Assembly (NCBI GenBank): GCA_009746045.1
Contig: RPFO01001907.1
Span: 1 to 60,657 of the forward strand
From: Mesostigma viride
Taxonomy: Eukaryota > Streptophyta > Mesostigmatophyceae > Mesostigmatales > Mesostigmataceae
DNA: 60,657 nt
Direction of reading: 5' to 3'
Every line of letters starts with the position of its first letter. Positions within the stretch are counted from its first letter, which is position 1. The notes below the pieces were generated by a model. The model worked only from the letters and a program-made list of their open reading frames with translations, made no database searches and was not told where the DNA came from. Positions 8,691 to 27,044 of this stretch are shown here, piece after piece. The position numbers were made by a program, and so were the translations under genes.

Positions 8691-10335
8691 CCGGGAAGAG
8701 CGCCTCCATGGGTTGGATGTCCTCGGCGTTCCGGTTGGCGACCCGCGTTTGTCATCGATGCTGACTGCGGGCCGCCCTCGAGGCACGCACTGCATGAGGT
8801 ACTGCCCTTGATTGCGCGCCTTCATGATTCGCAGACCAAGGGTCTGCTTCTGTGGTTTTGCGCTCACCCTCGCGTCGTTCACTGGCTCCGGGGCGCTCTT
8901 CCGGCTCAGGTCCGGCTGGCCGCCGAGGGCCACGACGAACGCATCCAGTCGGCCTTGGCGCAGCTGGTCCCGGGCCCCGACCTCCCGCCACATGCTATTC
9001 GCATTGCCTCCCTGCCTGCACGGATGGGTGGCTGTGGTCTGACTCGTGCCGCCCGGCTGGCCCCAGCAGCATTTTTGGGCTCCGTCGCTCAGTCGTGGGC
9101 GGAAAGCTGCCGGCTCCTGCCCCTTTTGGCAACGGCAGCGCCTGACCTCCTGGACCCAGCAGCCCTTTGCCCTTCGTCACCGCCATCCAGGAGGCCTATG
9201 CTGAGATCCAGCAGGCCTGTTCTCCCGTCCGTGCCGCTCAGGCGGTACAGCGCCACCTCCCTCGCGGCACTCCCTCGGTCGCCTCCGTTCAATCTCCCGC
9301 CGCATTCCCTGCTCGCGTCATCGATAAACACCAGACAACCTACGCGGGTATTCTGCACACGGCTGATTGGATTGCTCTTTTCGCGGACCTCAACGCCCAG
9401 GGACGTGCGTGGCTGTTCTCGCTTTCCTTGCGGAGTGTGGGCTCGGCGTACCTTCGTGCTCCTCCCATGGCCCCCCATTCGCCTTGGCTCCCAGCCACTA
9501 CTCGGTGGCGCTCCGGCACCAGCTATTTCAAATAGCTGGCAGTGCCTCGCAGCCTCTTGTTCCGGCCGGGCGGCCTTGTGGTAGCTGTGGGCAGTCGCTG
9601 GATCCCACGGGGACTCACTACCTTGCCTGCATGGGGGGCCAACAGAATCAGAATTGGTATTTGTATTTGCACACTGTCCTCCCATGACGGTGGTGCTCGC
9701 CATGATTCGGTCGGTTTTCCCCCACGCGAACATCCGGTCCGAGGATGCGGATGGCGCTGCCTTCTATTCCCCCAACCACCGGCCTGACATCGTGGTGCTG
9801 GACTTTGAGGGGGGTGGCCGGCATCTGCTTATTGACGTTTCGGTGGCGCGGCCCTTGGCTCTTAGCCACGTGGCTGGGGCCTCCCTCACGGCAGGTTACA
9901 CGGCGGACCGGGCGGAGCGGGCCAAGCTCCTGGCCTACGGCGACGTCGGGCACCATCGTGTGGTGCCCTTTGTCCTGGAGGAGTTTGGCCCTGACCTCCG
10001 CCTTCTTCAAGGAGTGTTGCCGGCTCCGGGAGGACCGGCTGGACCTAGCTGGAGGGCCAGCGGGCCCCATGGTCGGCGCGGACCTGGACGTCATATTGGC
10101 GTCAGCGCTTGTCGGTGGCGCTGACTCGGGCCATGGCTGACATCATGCTCCGCCGTACGCGGGCTGATTTTGCGGTGCAGCAGGGCTATTAGGTTCCTCC
10201 CGTTAGGAGTTTCCATTGGTCTTATCGTAGTATAGAGATTTTACATGGCTCTGTATATAGGTTTATAGCTGGGCGTTTGCTTTGGTTTGAGTGATTTCAC
10301 TCTGCTGTAAGTAATTATATTATTACTTCGGATTC
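8690..10335 (+). pseudogene. LINE with C-terminal CCHC finger and restriction-like endonuclease-like domain, 5'-truncated
   Basis: This belongs to a second LINE family. Only the post-RT region is present: LRARLHDSQTKGLLLWF, RIASLPARMGGCGLTRAA, then after frame breaks a C-x2-C-x9-H-x3-C finger (CGSCGQSLDPTGTHYLAC). A PD-(D/E)XK-like block follows (RPDIVVLDFEGGGRHLLIDV), then HHRVVPFVLEEFG. Order and motifs fit LINEs that carry a C-terminal restriction-like endonuclease. Frames change near 9165, 9535 and 9655, so no intact protein is made. The 3' UTR (10190-10335) ends GTAATTATATTATTAC. Confidence 0.82.
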
Positions 10336-10340
10336 TCCCG

Positions 10341-10682
10341 ATTTCTGGCCTGCGCTGGTTGTCTCTTTGATATATAATAGGCAATGTATATAGTACTCCT
10401 ACACACACAGATCTCGAATGATTTATCTAGCACCAAATCCGAAAGGCTTGCATCACTCCCCGGAAAGGAGAACTTTTGCGGATGACTGTAGGTGTAAGTT
10501 GGCGATGCCCTAGGATCCGGAGACGTCCGTCCTATAGTCAGCGAAAGTTGGTGCGAGAGGTCCTCAGTTCGGTTCCGGCCGGATTCATTTGCAGATCGCG
10601 TTTTCCGCGTTTTCCGCGGACCGGCACTGAACGCAAATGGTTTTCACCTTTGCGGCGTGCCAAATCAGAATATATTAGGCTG
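10341..10682. other. Intergenic stretch with no recognised feature
   Basis: No convincing coding frame, RNA gene or repeat was recognised between the LINE end at about 10335 and the next LINE fragment. The short open frame in 10476-10691 has no recognisable domain. Confidence 0.4.
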
Positions 10683-10845
10683 CGCTATTAGGCTGTTTTA
10701 CTTCATTCCGCGGTGTGGATCGAGTGTCCCATGCTGGCTGTAGTTATTTTGTCGCGGTATCTCTTGTTAGCGTTGGCTTTGTTCATGTTTGATTGGGTGC
10801 TTTCACTCTGATGTAAGCTATTATAATTTTTAATATATATTCATT
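10683..10845 (+). mobile_element. 3' UTR fragment of a restriction-endonuclease-like LINE
   Basis: GCTATTAGGCTGTTTTACTT, CTCTTGTTAGCGTTGGCTTT and CACTCTGATGTAAGCTATTA match the reverse complement of 8300-8480. It ends in an AT tail at about 10830 and is followed by the TTCATTGAGAATGAT dispersed repeat. Confidence 0.72.
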
Positions 10846-11029
10846 GAGAATGATAAATTACGGAAGTGAGATCATGGCATGCAACATAAGGAAAACCCCG
10901 AAAAGAAGAAGAACCCTAAAGAAAATAATAGTATGAACACATAGTTATTCTTTACAAAATTTGGCATGTTCCTCGCCCTCGCAACACAGAGGACACACTT
11001 CAAGTTAAGTAAGTTACTTCACATTCAAG

Positions 11030-18256
<7,227 letters not shown>

Positions 18257-18304
18257 GTCGTAGACACTAAGCACCAATATCCCTTTATAAACGCTTTTCT
18301 TCAA

Positions 18305-19632
18305 CTAGTTTTGGTTATCGCCCACTTCACAAATTTTACTGAAATTATTTGCACTCCTCGAAATCCTTGGTGTCGGGAAAAGCTCGAAATATTCGAAACC
18401 GGAGCCCACCTCGAATTATGGAAAGCTGTACAGGCAAGTGAAAGCAACGTACGCTAGCAGACTCGTCAATTCGTTAACAGGGCCGAGATGTGCTTGCTCC
18501 AGCAGGCAGCAGCTCCAAAATATGCCGACATGGGCGAGACTGACATGTCGGCTTAGCCTTTTCCTTTCAGGCAAAACGGCCCTGCTCTGCAGCGTCGTTA
18601 GTGTTGCCGGTTGCGGTTCCAGGTATGCAGTGACCGCCGTCAGAACCCTCAATCTGCCTTACCGCCGCGCCGCCGGCAGGCAACGCAGGCCGCGGCCGGC
18701 CGGGCCACATGAGCCCGGGCGACGCCCGCCGGGCGTCACGTTGTGCGGACGAACGCCGGCCCGTCAAGCAGCGACTTCTACCGGGGGCAGCAGCGAAACT
18801 CACGAGGGTACAGGCTTAAGGCTAGTGAGCCATGCGGCATCACTAGCCGGATCATGATGCTTGAACATTCATGGGACTTGCAATGAGGACCGCTCAGTCA
18901 TACGGGGCCCGATGTACGTGATGAATAGGGTTGGGTCGGTTACCGGGGAGTAACCGAGGGGTCGCTTACCGGAACCGGGCGTCCCCAACATCTACTGCTC
19001 CAATTTTGGTACTTTTGAAATTCCATGCCTGGAGCGCAAAGTTTGCAATATATGTGCCGTTTGTAGCTCTAGCTCTATAATAACCTGACCAACCCCGCAT
19101 TCCTCAAAGTACTTAGCACTTGTTGCCTATTCTCATTATGCGAATCACATGATTAGGATGTGCTTCATGATTGCTATTGCTCGAGATTCAATTAAGAATG
19201 ATTGACATCAATAAATGATGAACCAAATAAACCAAATTAGGCCACTTGACAAGTTCATGATCCATTTAAATTGTACAATTAAGCGATTAATTAATTCATA
19301 AATCATACATTACATGGGATACCCCCGTCGACGAGCTAGTGGTACGTACAATGAAACATTTGAGTTTGTAACATGTCTCCATGGATATATACATGTATGC
19401 TGGACCTCGCGCATCTCAGCCCTCTAAGAAATGTTATTTGAACTCAGGTCTAGATCTAAATATATACATGATCTGGATAATATTATACACTTCCTTAAAA
19501 GAGCATGAATCGAGCTTTACAATTCAGGACAAGGAACTCGTTTGCAAATCACGGCTGAAAGGCAAGTGCTCACAACGAAGCACGTGCTCTCAAGGCTGTC
19601 CACCTCGTCCAACCAAGCCCGGGCGAGCTGGC
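18305..19632. other. Intergenic region upstream of EMG1
   Basis: No gene could be supported. It includes the EMG1 promoter side, an isolated acceptor-like TTTTCCTTTCAG at 18558-18569 on the plus strand followed by 50 open bases and a GTATGC, and a segment (18981-19007) shared with 60115-60145. From 19020 the sequence is AT-rich and featureless. Confidence 0.4.
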
Positions 19633-22600
19633 CTACTCAACAGGTCTCTTCTTGGCCAAGTTCGTGAGCCGTTTCTCGACGTCTGTCGGAATGGTCAAGA
19701 TGGCCTGGCGATTGTTAGCTGGGTTGACAACAATGGTGTGTTCGAACCCCGCGTCCATGCACAGGTAGCAATTGACCAAGTTTGGCTGTTCAGCTTGCGC
19801 ATCGGCGTCCATTTTGAACATCGTCGCCATACCCGGAAATCTGTCCCAGTAGCGCACCCCCACCACCCATTGTCCCTTACGGAACAACTCCCTATCGACC
19901 TTGCCGTTTCTGTCGGCCACTCGCCTCACGAAAGTAGCGGCCACCTGATAAGGCTCCTGCAAGACTTCCGCTAGCCAATATGGATGATCTGGATCGTGGG
20001 ACTCATCACCAGAGTAGGACTCGACGGCAAAAATGTCTCGCAGCTTCAGTCTCCTTCCCATCATCGTCCTCTCTGCCTGTAGTCTGTTCAGTCGCGTCCC
20101 TGCGTGCCCCCCTTGTCCGTTTGGGTTCCTTTGCACTGGCTCCCCCAGTTTGTGGAGCTTCATCCGAGCACCTCCCACATTCCAGCCGTCCATGTCGGTC
20201 CACTCCTTTCGACAATCCCACCACCTTTCCTCGGCGCACGCACCGCCACAATAGCAGGAATACTGGCGCAGCATTAAGCGCGTCACATTCGACTTGTCCA
20301 TGCGCCACCAGTGCGCCTTCTTCACTCCTTTGATTTCGCCGCGCCCTGGGCTGTAAGGAAGCACCTGCGCGTCGAAGACAAGATTTGCACAAGGGAAAGT
20401 TGAAGTTACGAGACCATCGAGCTAGTTGTGTTTTATTAAGCACTCCTGATCGCCAGGACTCCAAGAACGCCCTAGAAACGACGGCCGGCGTAACTATTCC
20501 CTGAACGAGGACTGTACACTTAATTACCTCGGGGAACTCGAAGAAGTTACGCCTGGTCGTTGTGGTCCCGCCCACCGCCCCCGACGCCAGATTCTCCACC
20601 AACTGGGCGGCCGTCTGTTTGTCCTGGTTCTCTTCCCTGATGTGCCACCTCCTCAACATGCACTTCACAGTCCCACCAGCTCCATCCACCTCCCCCTTTC
20701 CGTGCTGCTCCCCAAAGTAATTCCACTCAAATGACTCCAGGTGCGGATCCTCCGTCAGCAGCCGGGCCACTTCCGCGATCACATTCCTTGACTTGAACTG
20801 CATGGAGCAATTGTCCGACCACCCAATGAAGCGCTTCACCTCTACCCCTTCTGACCGTAGTGTCGCCAGGATTTTGAGGATAGCAAAACGGAGGGCCCGC
20901 CCGTCCCTTTTCATTCCGCCCTGTCCGATGAAGTGAAACTCCCTTCTCACGACCTTTCCCGACGCTGGATCCAAGTAGCGCACGATCCAGGGCATAAGGA
21001 CGAATGTGACTGGATGCCAATACTGTGCTTGGAGATTGTGATAGGTGTAAGACTGGTAGTTCTCGGCGTAATCTGTGTGGCATACAAGGTCCCCCACCCG
21101 CATCCTTGAGAGACATTCCTTGGAGGCGTCCGCTTGCCACCACGCGTTGAAGCAATGCTGGATGAAGTCCGGCCACTTGTCCACAATTGCCTCCTTTAGC
21201 TCCGTTGGTGTGGACTTGACGTCGACTTGCGTCAATCGCTGCCCACCAGCCTTTGCGATCTCGTCACAGTCGTCCTGCATATGCGCAGTGTGCACATACA
21301 GAAAAGACATCAACTTCGACCCACCAATGACCTGTAGAAAGAAAAAAGACAGGACCTCAGGAAAAATTGAAAAAGAAACGCCTTGGGGCGCAACCACTCC
21401 ACTAAAAATTACCTCTGGCCCAAGAACTTCAGGAAACATTGCAAAAGAAACGCCTTGGGGCGCAACCACTCCACTAAAAATTACCTCTGGCCCAAGAACC
21501 GCACCCGGCGGCACATCCTGCATCTCGTATCTGGTCCATGAAATCAGGTGGTTGGAAGCCTCCTCCCGTTCGCATAACATGAAGTTCCGAATTCCACACT
21601 TGGGAGCCAGGCAAGTGCCCAACACACAAGCCTTACGCCGGATCGAGCAAACCCCCAACTCCTCGCCCAGGTCATGATCGGGCACCCCTTCCTCGTCGTC
21701 CAGCACCCTCCCATGCATGGGCAGATCCTCAAGTTCGCCCTGAAAAGGCTGAACCTGCGGCCGCGACGACCCCACAGACGACCTCGAACCTCCCCCCTCC
21801 CTCATCCCCTCCACCTCACAAGTAAACTTGTTCACCCACTCTGTCGTGTGAGTGGCTTTGAAAATGGAACATGTGGGCACGGACGACCCCACGTCGAGCT
21901 GGCTACCATGATCGCACGCGTGGCATTCAGGTCCGCACTCGCATCTGGCATGAAAAGTTGCACGAAATTTGGCCAACCCCCCAACCATGGACTGCATGGT
22001 AGTGTGGTGCTGGCATGCGCACAAGTTCCGCATTTTCCACCGCCCCTTGACGCATGCGGGCATATGCTTGCAAAAAGTAGTGTATCCCACATGAACTGTG
22101 CTCTTCTGATTCGTGCGTAGCATTGACATCCCTGCCTCCGTCTCCAAAATCACCTGATTTCCCCCCCTCACACCCTCCTCTCCCTCCCCCCCCCCCCTCC
22201 CTACTGTCCATCCGCCGCGGTGGCTTCAACTCCGGATGGCGGGAAATGAACACTTCGTAAATCTTCGACTTGGAGACAGTATAGTAGCGCGCACCCTCCG
22301 AAAACGCTAGTGTATGTTTGTAATCCTTTCTGGTCCATTCACAATGAACATCCTTCATGTTCGGAGACGCCCGCGTCAAGTTATCATCCCTCCAGCACGC
22401 TTGTATCAGGGCAATGACTTCCGTCGGAAGCTCGTCTTTCCTCCTCCTCCTCTCTGGCGCACTCATCAAAAGGTCGTCCTCCCCTTCTTCCATTCCATCC
22501 CTGTGACCCCGAACAGTTGCGACAAAGCGCCTGTCAATCCCGAACGCGCGCTCCACAATCCTGTCCGGGACGCCCTCCATTGCCTTCGTAACAAGTCCAC

Positions 22601-23043
22601 ACAAGGCCCACCTAAGCCCACGATCCTTCTCAGATGTTCCCAAGTCGCCAAAAGCCTTCTTGATGTTATCCCGAAGAGATTCCGCCCAATTTTCAGGAAG
22701 CCCGCCGTCACAGTTCTTCCTCTTCTTAATGCCGTTGCTCTCCGCCACCATGGCATTTAGTCTTGAAGCTGCGCAAGACAGAACCTCCGCGCTCATCTCT
22801 GGCGTCCTGTGGTTGTTTGCTTTCACGCGTTCCGCCATGATAGGAAAGATGTCATTGGCAATTTTGTACCCCTTGTTCTCGATGTACTTGTCGCTCCAGA
22901 GACCGCGAAGTGCAGGCTCCCGGTCGTCATTGGACAAGGGACGCGAACCGTCGGAAACGGCCCCCCGCCCCGATCGCGCCATCAGACTTTGGTCAGACGG
23001 CAGCTGATTTTTTTCGCCTCTTAATCCCGCGGCACCGAAAGCC
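19633..23043 (-). CDS. Transposase-like gene with HGKG-x2-DG motif, at least three exons
   Basis: It resembles a large uncharacterised transposase-like family, common in animal and protist genomes, with an RNase H-like D...D...HGKG core. Exons on the minus strand: about 23043-21485, 21331-20528, 20364-19633 (stop TAG). Candidate core: CHTDYAENYQ (first Asp), SDNCSMQFKS (second Asp) and FGEQHGKGEVDGAGGTVK. Upstream is a Cys/His-rich segment (CKHMPACVKGRWKMRNLCAC, then CECGPECHACDH) likely to bind zinc. The first exon changes frame once at the C12 tract 22186-22197 (G12 on this strand). Introns are 153 and 163 bp, both phase 0 after GAG, and each carries the 21-bp motif described separately. 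The true 5' end is uncertain: a CCTCAG acceptor at 23044-23049 implies more exons upstream. Family membership is from remembered motif pattern. Confidence 0.72.
20474..20494 (-). promoter_or_regulatory. 21-bp intronic motif, single copy
   Basis: The minus strand reads GTTACGCC-GGCC-GTCGTTTCT, 33 nt after the 5' splice site of the last intron (20527-20365) of the transposase-like gene. Its role is unknown. It is in sense orientation. Confidence 0.7.
21374..21466 (-). promoter_or_regulatory. 21-bp intronic motif, two copies 72 bp apart
   Basis: Identical copies GTTGCGCC-CCAA-GGCGTTTCT at 21446-21466 and 21374-21394 lie inside intron 21484-21332. The 72-bp unit also duplicates the exon end CTTGGGCCAGAG and the donor GTAATTTTTAG. 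The copies can form a perfect 5-bp stem around CCAA. Confidence 0.72.
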
Positions 23044-23125
23044 CTGAGGATGAGTAATGATAAATAATCACCATTAAAGACACGACGAAAACGATGGGCA
23101 TCAAACAAGAACGACAAGCGTCATT

Positions 23126-23681
23126 AATAACGCCGGCCGGCGCAACTGGATACATGTAAACCATACAAAAGTGATTTTATGAAACACATACAGTTTGTCA
23201 TTAATAACGACGGCCGGCGTAACTCGGGCGCAATTAAAAACCATTAAGAAGCAACTCAGGATATGCAGGCAGAAATCCTTCAGGTGTAAAAAAGATGTAC
23301 AAACACACTTTTGGTAATGGGGCCTGATTGCGCAACTGCAAGATACCATTGGAAACGCCGGCCGGCGCAACTGGATGCATGTACATAAACCATACAAAAG
23401 TGATTTGCACAAAACCCCTACAATTTGTCATGAGTAACGACGGCCGGCGTAACTCGGTTGCATTTGAAAACCACAAAGAAGCAACTCAGGTAGTGAAGGC
23501 GGAAATCCCAGAGGTGATAAAATGTTTACCAACACAAAATGTTGATAAGCGTGCAAGCTTTTGCAAGTGCGCGCAAGATACCATTGGAAACGCCGGCCGG
23601 CGCAACTGGAACACCAAAACAAAAAACTTGATTTGCACGAAACCCATTCAGTTCGTCATGGATAACGACGGCCGGCGCAAC
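23126..23681 (-). repeat. Tandem array carrying six copies of the 21-bp motif
   Basis: Motifs at 23126-23146, 23203-23223, 23351-23371, 23433-23453, 23586-23606 and 23661-23681, all in minus-strand orientation, with variants in the last three bases (TCC, ATT, ACT, ATC). Larger units of about 230 bp, each with two motifs, repeat about 2.5 times and share flanks such as ACCATACAAAAGTGATTT on the plus strand. It lies just upstream of the first identified exon of the transposase-like gene, probably in its 5' intron. Confidence 0.72.
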
Positions 23682-23789
23682 TTCATGGCACTCACCACTT
23701 TCACCAAATGCCATGTCGCCATTATATTGAGGAAAGCGAAGTATGCCCACTTGAAGCTGTGGTCTGCAGAACATTGACACAAAATATGC

Positions 23790-24782
23790 ATGGTATTTCA
23801 AGCAATGAATGCTATGTGTCAGGCATCAATGTCTTTATTGTATCCAAATGTGGTTAGGACGGAGGTTTACATTGGTTGCTATTTTAAGACAATGGCGTAT
23901 AACCAAACATTGCACACACTCAAGAGTGTACTTATGCTGAACTGGAAAGGAACATTAAACCCCAATAAGGTAGATATTTTTCTTTTACATTTTAATTTTT
24001 TATATACTACTTTATATAATATTATATTATATTATATTATATTATGCTATATTATGTTATATGAAATAACATTAAAATTAACATAAAATTAAAATTATAT
24101 ATTAATTATAGTATATTATATAATTTATATTATATATTATATTCACGATGCTCTGTGTATTAATGACATATCAGACACACCTACATCACATCGCCTTGAT
24201 GTTTCCGTTGTATGGGTCCGGTCGGGCGTTGGTAGCTGGTCGACAACAATTCTACATTTCCTAAAAAAAAATGCGACCGTGCCTACATTCGAAGGCGCGC
24301 TGTGGCTGACCTGAACTATCGGTGAACACCTCGGCGTCACTTGACCGGCCTAGGTTGACATTTCGGCAGAGTAACGCTGCTTAAAGGATCCTTGCGTAGT
24401 TCGCGCGATTTGGCTCTTTATATATGTTTTTGGAGACGACGAGCAAGCATCCGATTGGTCAGCCAATTCCTGTCCAGTCCTCGGACAGTGTCCAATCCGG
24501 TGCTTGGGATCCAGAAAACGTGCTCGAGCCTGGCCACTCTGTCGCGGGCGCCGCGCTAGTGGCGTCGCGCCCAAACCTGACCAGGCCATAGGAAAGGGCG
24601 GGGGCGAATGCAAGAATTATTGTTATATCCTGACCTGTCCTGGGGAAGGTCCGGGGCGAATGCAAGAATTAATATACCTGCGTATGCAACCAACACGGCC
24701 GATCCACATACATAATCCGACTGAGCTGGACGGTACGGACCAAATTTCGGTGCAAATTGAGGCCCAAAAGCTATGTCGGCAT
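23790..24782. other. AT-rich then unannotated intergenic DNA
   Basis: 23960-24145 is a TATAT/ATTAT tract. 24150-24782 has no recognised gene. A short near-duplicate (GGGGCGAATGCAAGAATTA) occurs at 24602-24620 and 24653-24671. Confidence 0.4.
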
Positions 24783-25990
24783 GGTGCGCGCACCCCTTGC
24801 GGTAGGGGCCATGGCGACTGCCTTTAGACGAAACGTGACAAATCTGGCACGCGGAAAGCAGAAATGCTCGATTGTTGGAGAAAATTAGTTACTGATTCTA
24901 ATTTATGGCGGGATGGTTGCGATCTATAATGTCGCGGGCTTTTTTTCTTTGCCATCGGCAGGGGGGGTCCGGCCTGAATTTCTGTCGGGATGAATAAAGT
25001 ATATTGGATGCCTGCCGGGTTGATTGTCGATTGTTGCCAGTTTTGATGGTCGTAAGGAAAGCTAGTTTAATGATGTTTCTAAAGCCGTAAAAATTCCCGC
25101 TGCTATCTTTACCTTTCCCGTCATTTTGCGGTAAGATAACATTAGCCCTGCGCGATGCGTACTGCCCAACCACTCCATGAAAGGGTGGACTTTCTTGTGC
25201 GCCTGGGCACGAATAAATGCCCGTTATGGTACGTTCTTGTGTTAAACGTCTTAAGCTTGCGTTTTCCTGCTTTCTTACCTCGTTGAGCGTAAGCTTTTTG
25301 CCTTCTTTCCGGCCAGATGCAGCCAGAAAGTTGCGGGTCCTGGCGCTGCATCGCTGGATTCCTGGGTGTCTTTTAGCTAGTTAATCGTCTGTGACGTGGC
25401 TGGCTTTCTGCAGCGCGTGGCCCGCAACCTGTCGGGAAGGTGTAATGCTTTTATTTCCATGCTTCTCTGAAATTTCTTTTGCTTTATAGACAGTTGTGTT
25501 CGAGGAAATTCACGCGGTCTTCCTAAGCAGCGGCATCATTTTCCCCAGACACTGACGAGCTGGCACCTGTCTCCTAAAGAGAGCGGCTCGTGCTTGTTAG
25601 AAAGGAGGCAGTGTGCATTTTGCGGGACACAATGCTTTGGTGGCACATGCGTCAGGTAGGCTGTTCCAATGGTCTCTTCACCTTTCCCACTGAGTAAATG
25701 TTAGCATTTGTCATGCTAACCAGAGCAGCTAGCCACAGGTTGGCTGGATAAAAAGTCAGCTTATTTTCTCTTTATATACTGCGTGTGTGGTCCTCCACGT
25801 GTCCGGCTTGTTGGGCATTTTGGAAGAGGGTTTATAATGTGTTGTTGGGTGGAACAACTTGGTTGTTGGCACAAAATCACACATTATTAGCCTGAGATAG
25901 GCATGACATATGCTGCTCAGGCGTGTCGTCCTACCAGCCTTGTTGTTAAGGGTAGACTCACAAGGCTGGCTGTGCCGATGGAGGGGTGGG
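24783..25990 (+). repeat. Foldback outer arm, left
   Basis: This is the inverted counterpart of 40791-41993. Shared segments include ACGAAACGTGACAAATCTGG, CATTTTGCGGTAAGATAACAT and the ACAAGGCTGG end. Short open frames are partly shared between the arms, but none shows a recognisable domain. Confidence 0.8.
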
Positions 25991-25994
25991 GCGT

Positions 25995-26765
25995 GCTAGC
26001 CCCCCCCACACCCACGCATGCATGCTAGCCCACCCCCACACCCACGCATGCATGCTAGCCCCGGCCCCGGCCCCCCCACACCCACGCATGCATGCTAGCC
26101 CCCCCCACACCCACGCATGCATGCTAGCCCACACTCACACCCACGCATGCATGCTAGCCCACCCCCACACCCACGCATGCATGCTAGCCCCCCCACACAC
26201 CCACGCATGCATGCCAGCCCCCCCACACACCCACGCATGCATGACCGCCCCCCCCACACCCACGCATGCATGCTAGCCCACCCCCACACCCACGCATGCA
26301 TGCTAGCCCCCCCACACACCCACGCATGGATGCCAGCCCCCACACACACCCACGCATGCATGACAGCCCCCCCACACACCCACGCATGCATGCTAGCCCC
26401 CCACACACACCCACGCATGCATGCCAGCCCCCATACACACCCACGCATGCATGCCAGCCCCCCCCCACACTTACGCATGCATGCTAGCCCCCCACACACA
26501 CCCACGCATGCATGCCAGCCCCCCCCACACCCACGCATGCATGCCAGCCCCCCCCCACACTTACGCATGCATGCTAGCCCCCCACACACACCCACGCATG
26601 CATGCCAGCCCCCCCCACACCCACGCATGCAGGCTAGCCCAACCCCACACCCACGCATGCATGCCAGCCCACCCCCACACCCACACGTGCATGCCAGCCC
26701 ACCCCCACACCCACGCATGCATGCCAGCCCACCCCCACACCCACGCGTGCATGCCAGCCCACCCC
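25995..26765 (+). repeat. 30-bp minisatellite, left arm
   Basis: About 25 units of the type CCCCACACCCACGCATGCATGCTAG, variable in the C/A-rich part. It contains the palindrome GCATGC in nearly every unit. Open frames (poly HACM/PPHPRM) are artefacts. Confidence 0.9.
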
Positions 26766-27044
26766 TAGCTTGAGCGTGCTTGTAAAGTTTTTGCATGGTT
26801 TATTAAAATGAGTGGAATATGTATTTATTGCATTAAATGTTAATTTTATTGATCATGAATGAAAATGGTCAACATTGCCGAAGTGCCCCTAAATTGCTCA
26901 ATATTGTGTGCTCAAGAATTCAATGAGGATTGTCATCATGGAAACCCGCACAAATTCACGATTCCGGGCATGCATGTGAAAGTATCAAGAACAATTTTCA
27001 ATTAAGAATGGTATCTCATTGTTCCATGAATCAATATGACTCCA
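26766..27044 (+). repeat. AT-rich module, left arm copy
   Basis: Matches the reverse complement of 39737-40012 closely, and a diverged copy at 59835-60075. Conserved blocks include TTTAGGGGCACTTCGG (read on the opposite strand), CACATGCATGCCC-like and CATTCATGATC-like sequence. Confidence 0.78.

Noticed and set aside
18700-18750. A further copy of the 21-bp motif (GACGCCCGCCGGGCGTC)
   Set aside because: It has a similar GC palindrome but lacks the GTT and TTTCT flanks and is not in an intron.
18438-18857. A divergent gene with a GKTALL P-loop-like string at about 18570
   Set aside because: Only 50 bases between an acceptor-like and donor-like site support it; no preceding glycine-rich loop or further exons were found.
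25986-26796. Long open frames rich in His, Ala, Cys, Met, Pro on both strands, and their mirror at 40005-40793
   Set aside because: They are all reading frames of the 30-bp minisatellite, whose length is a multiple of 3; there is no unique sequence or start context.
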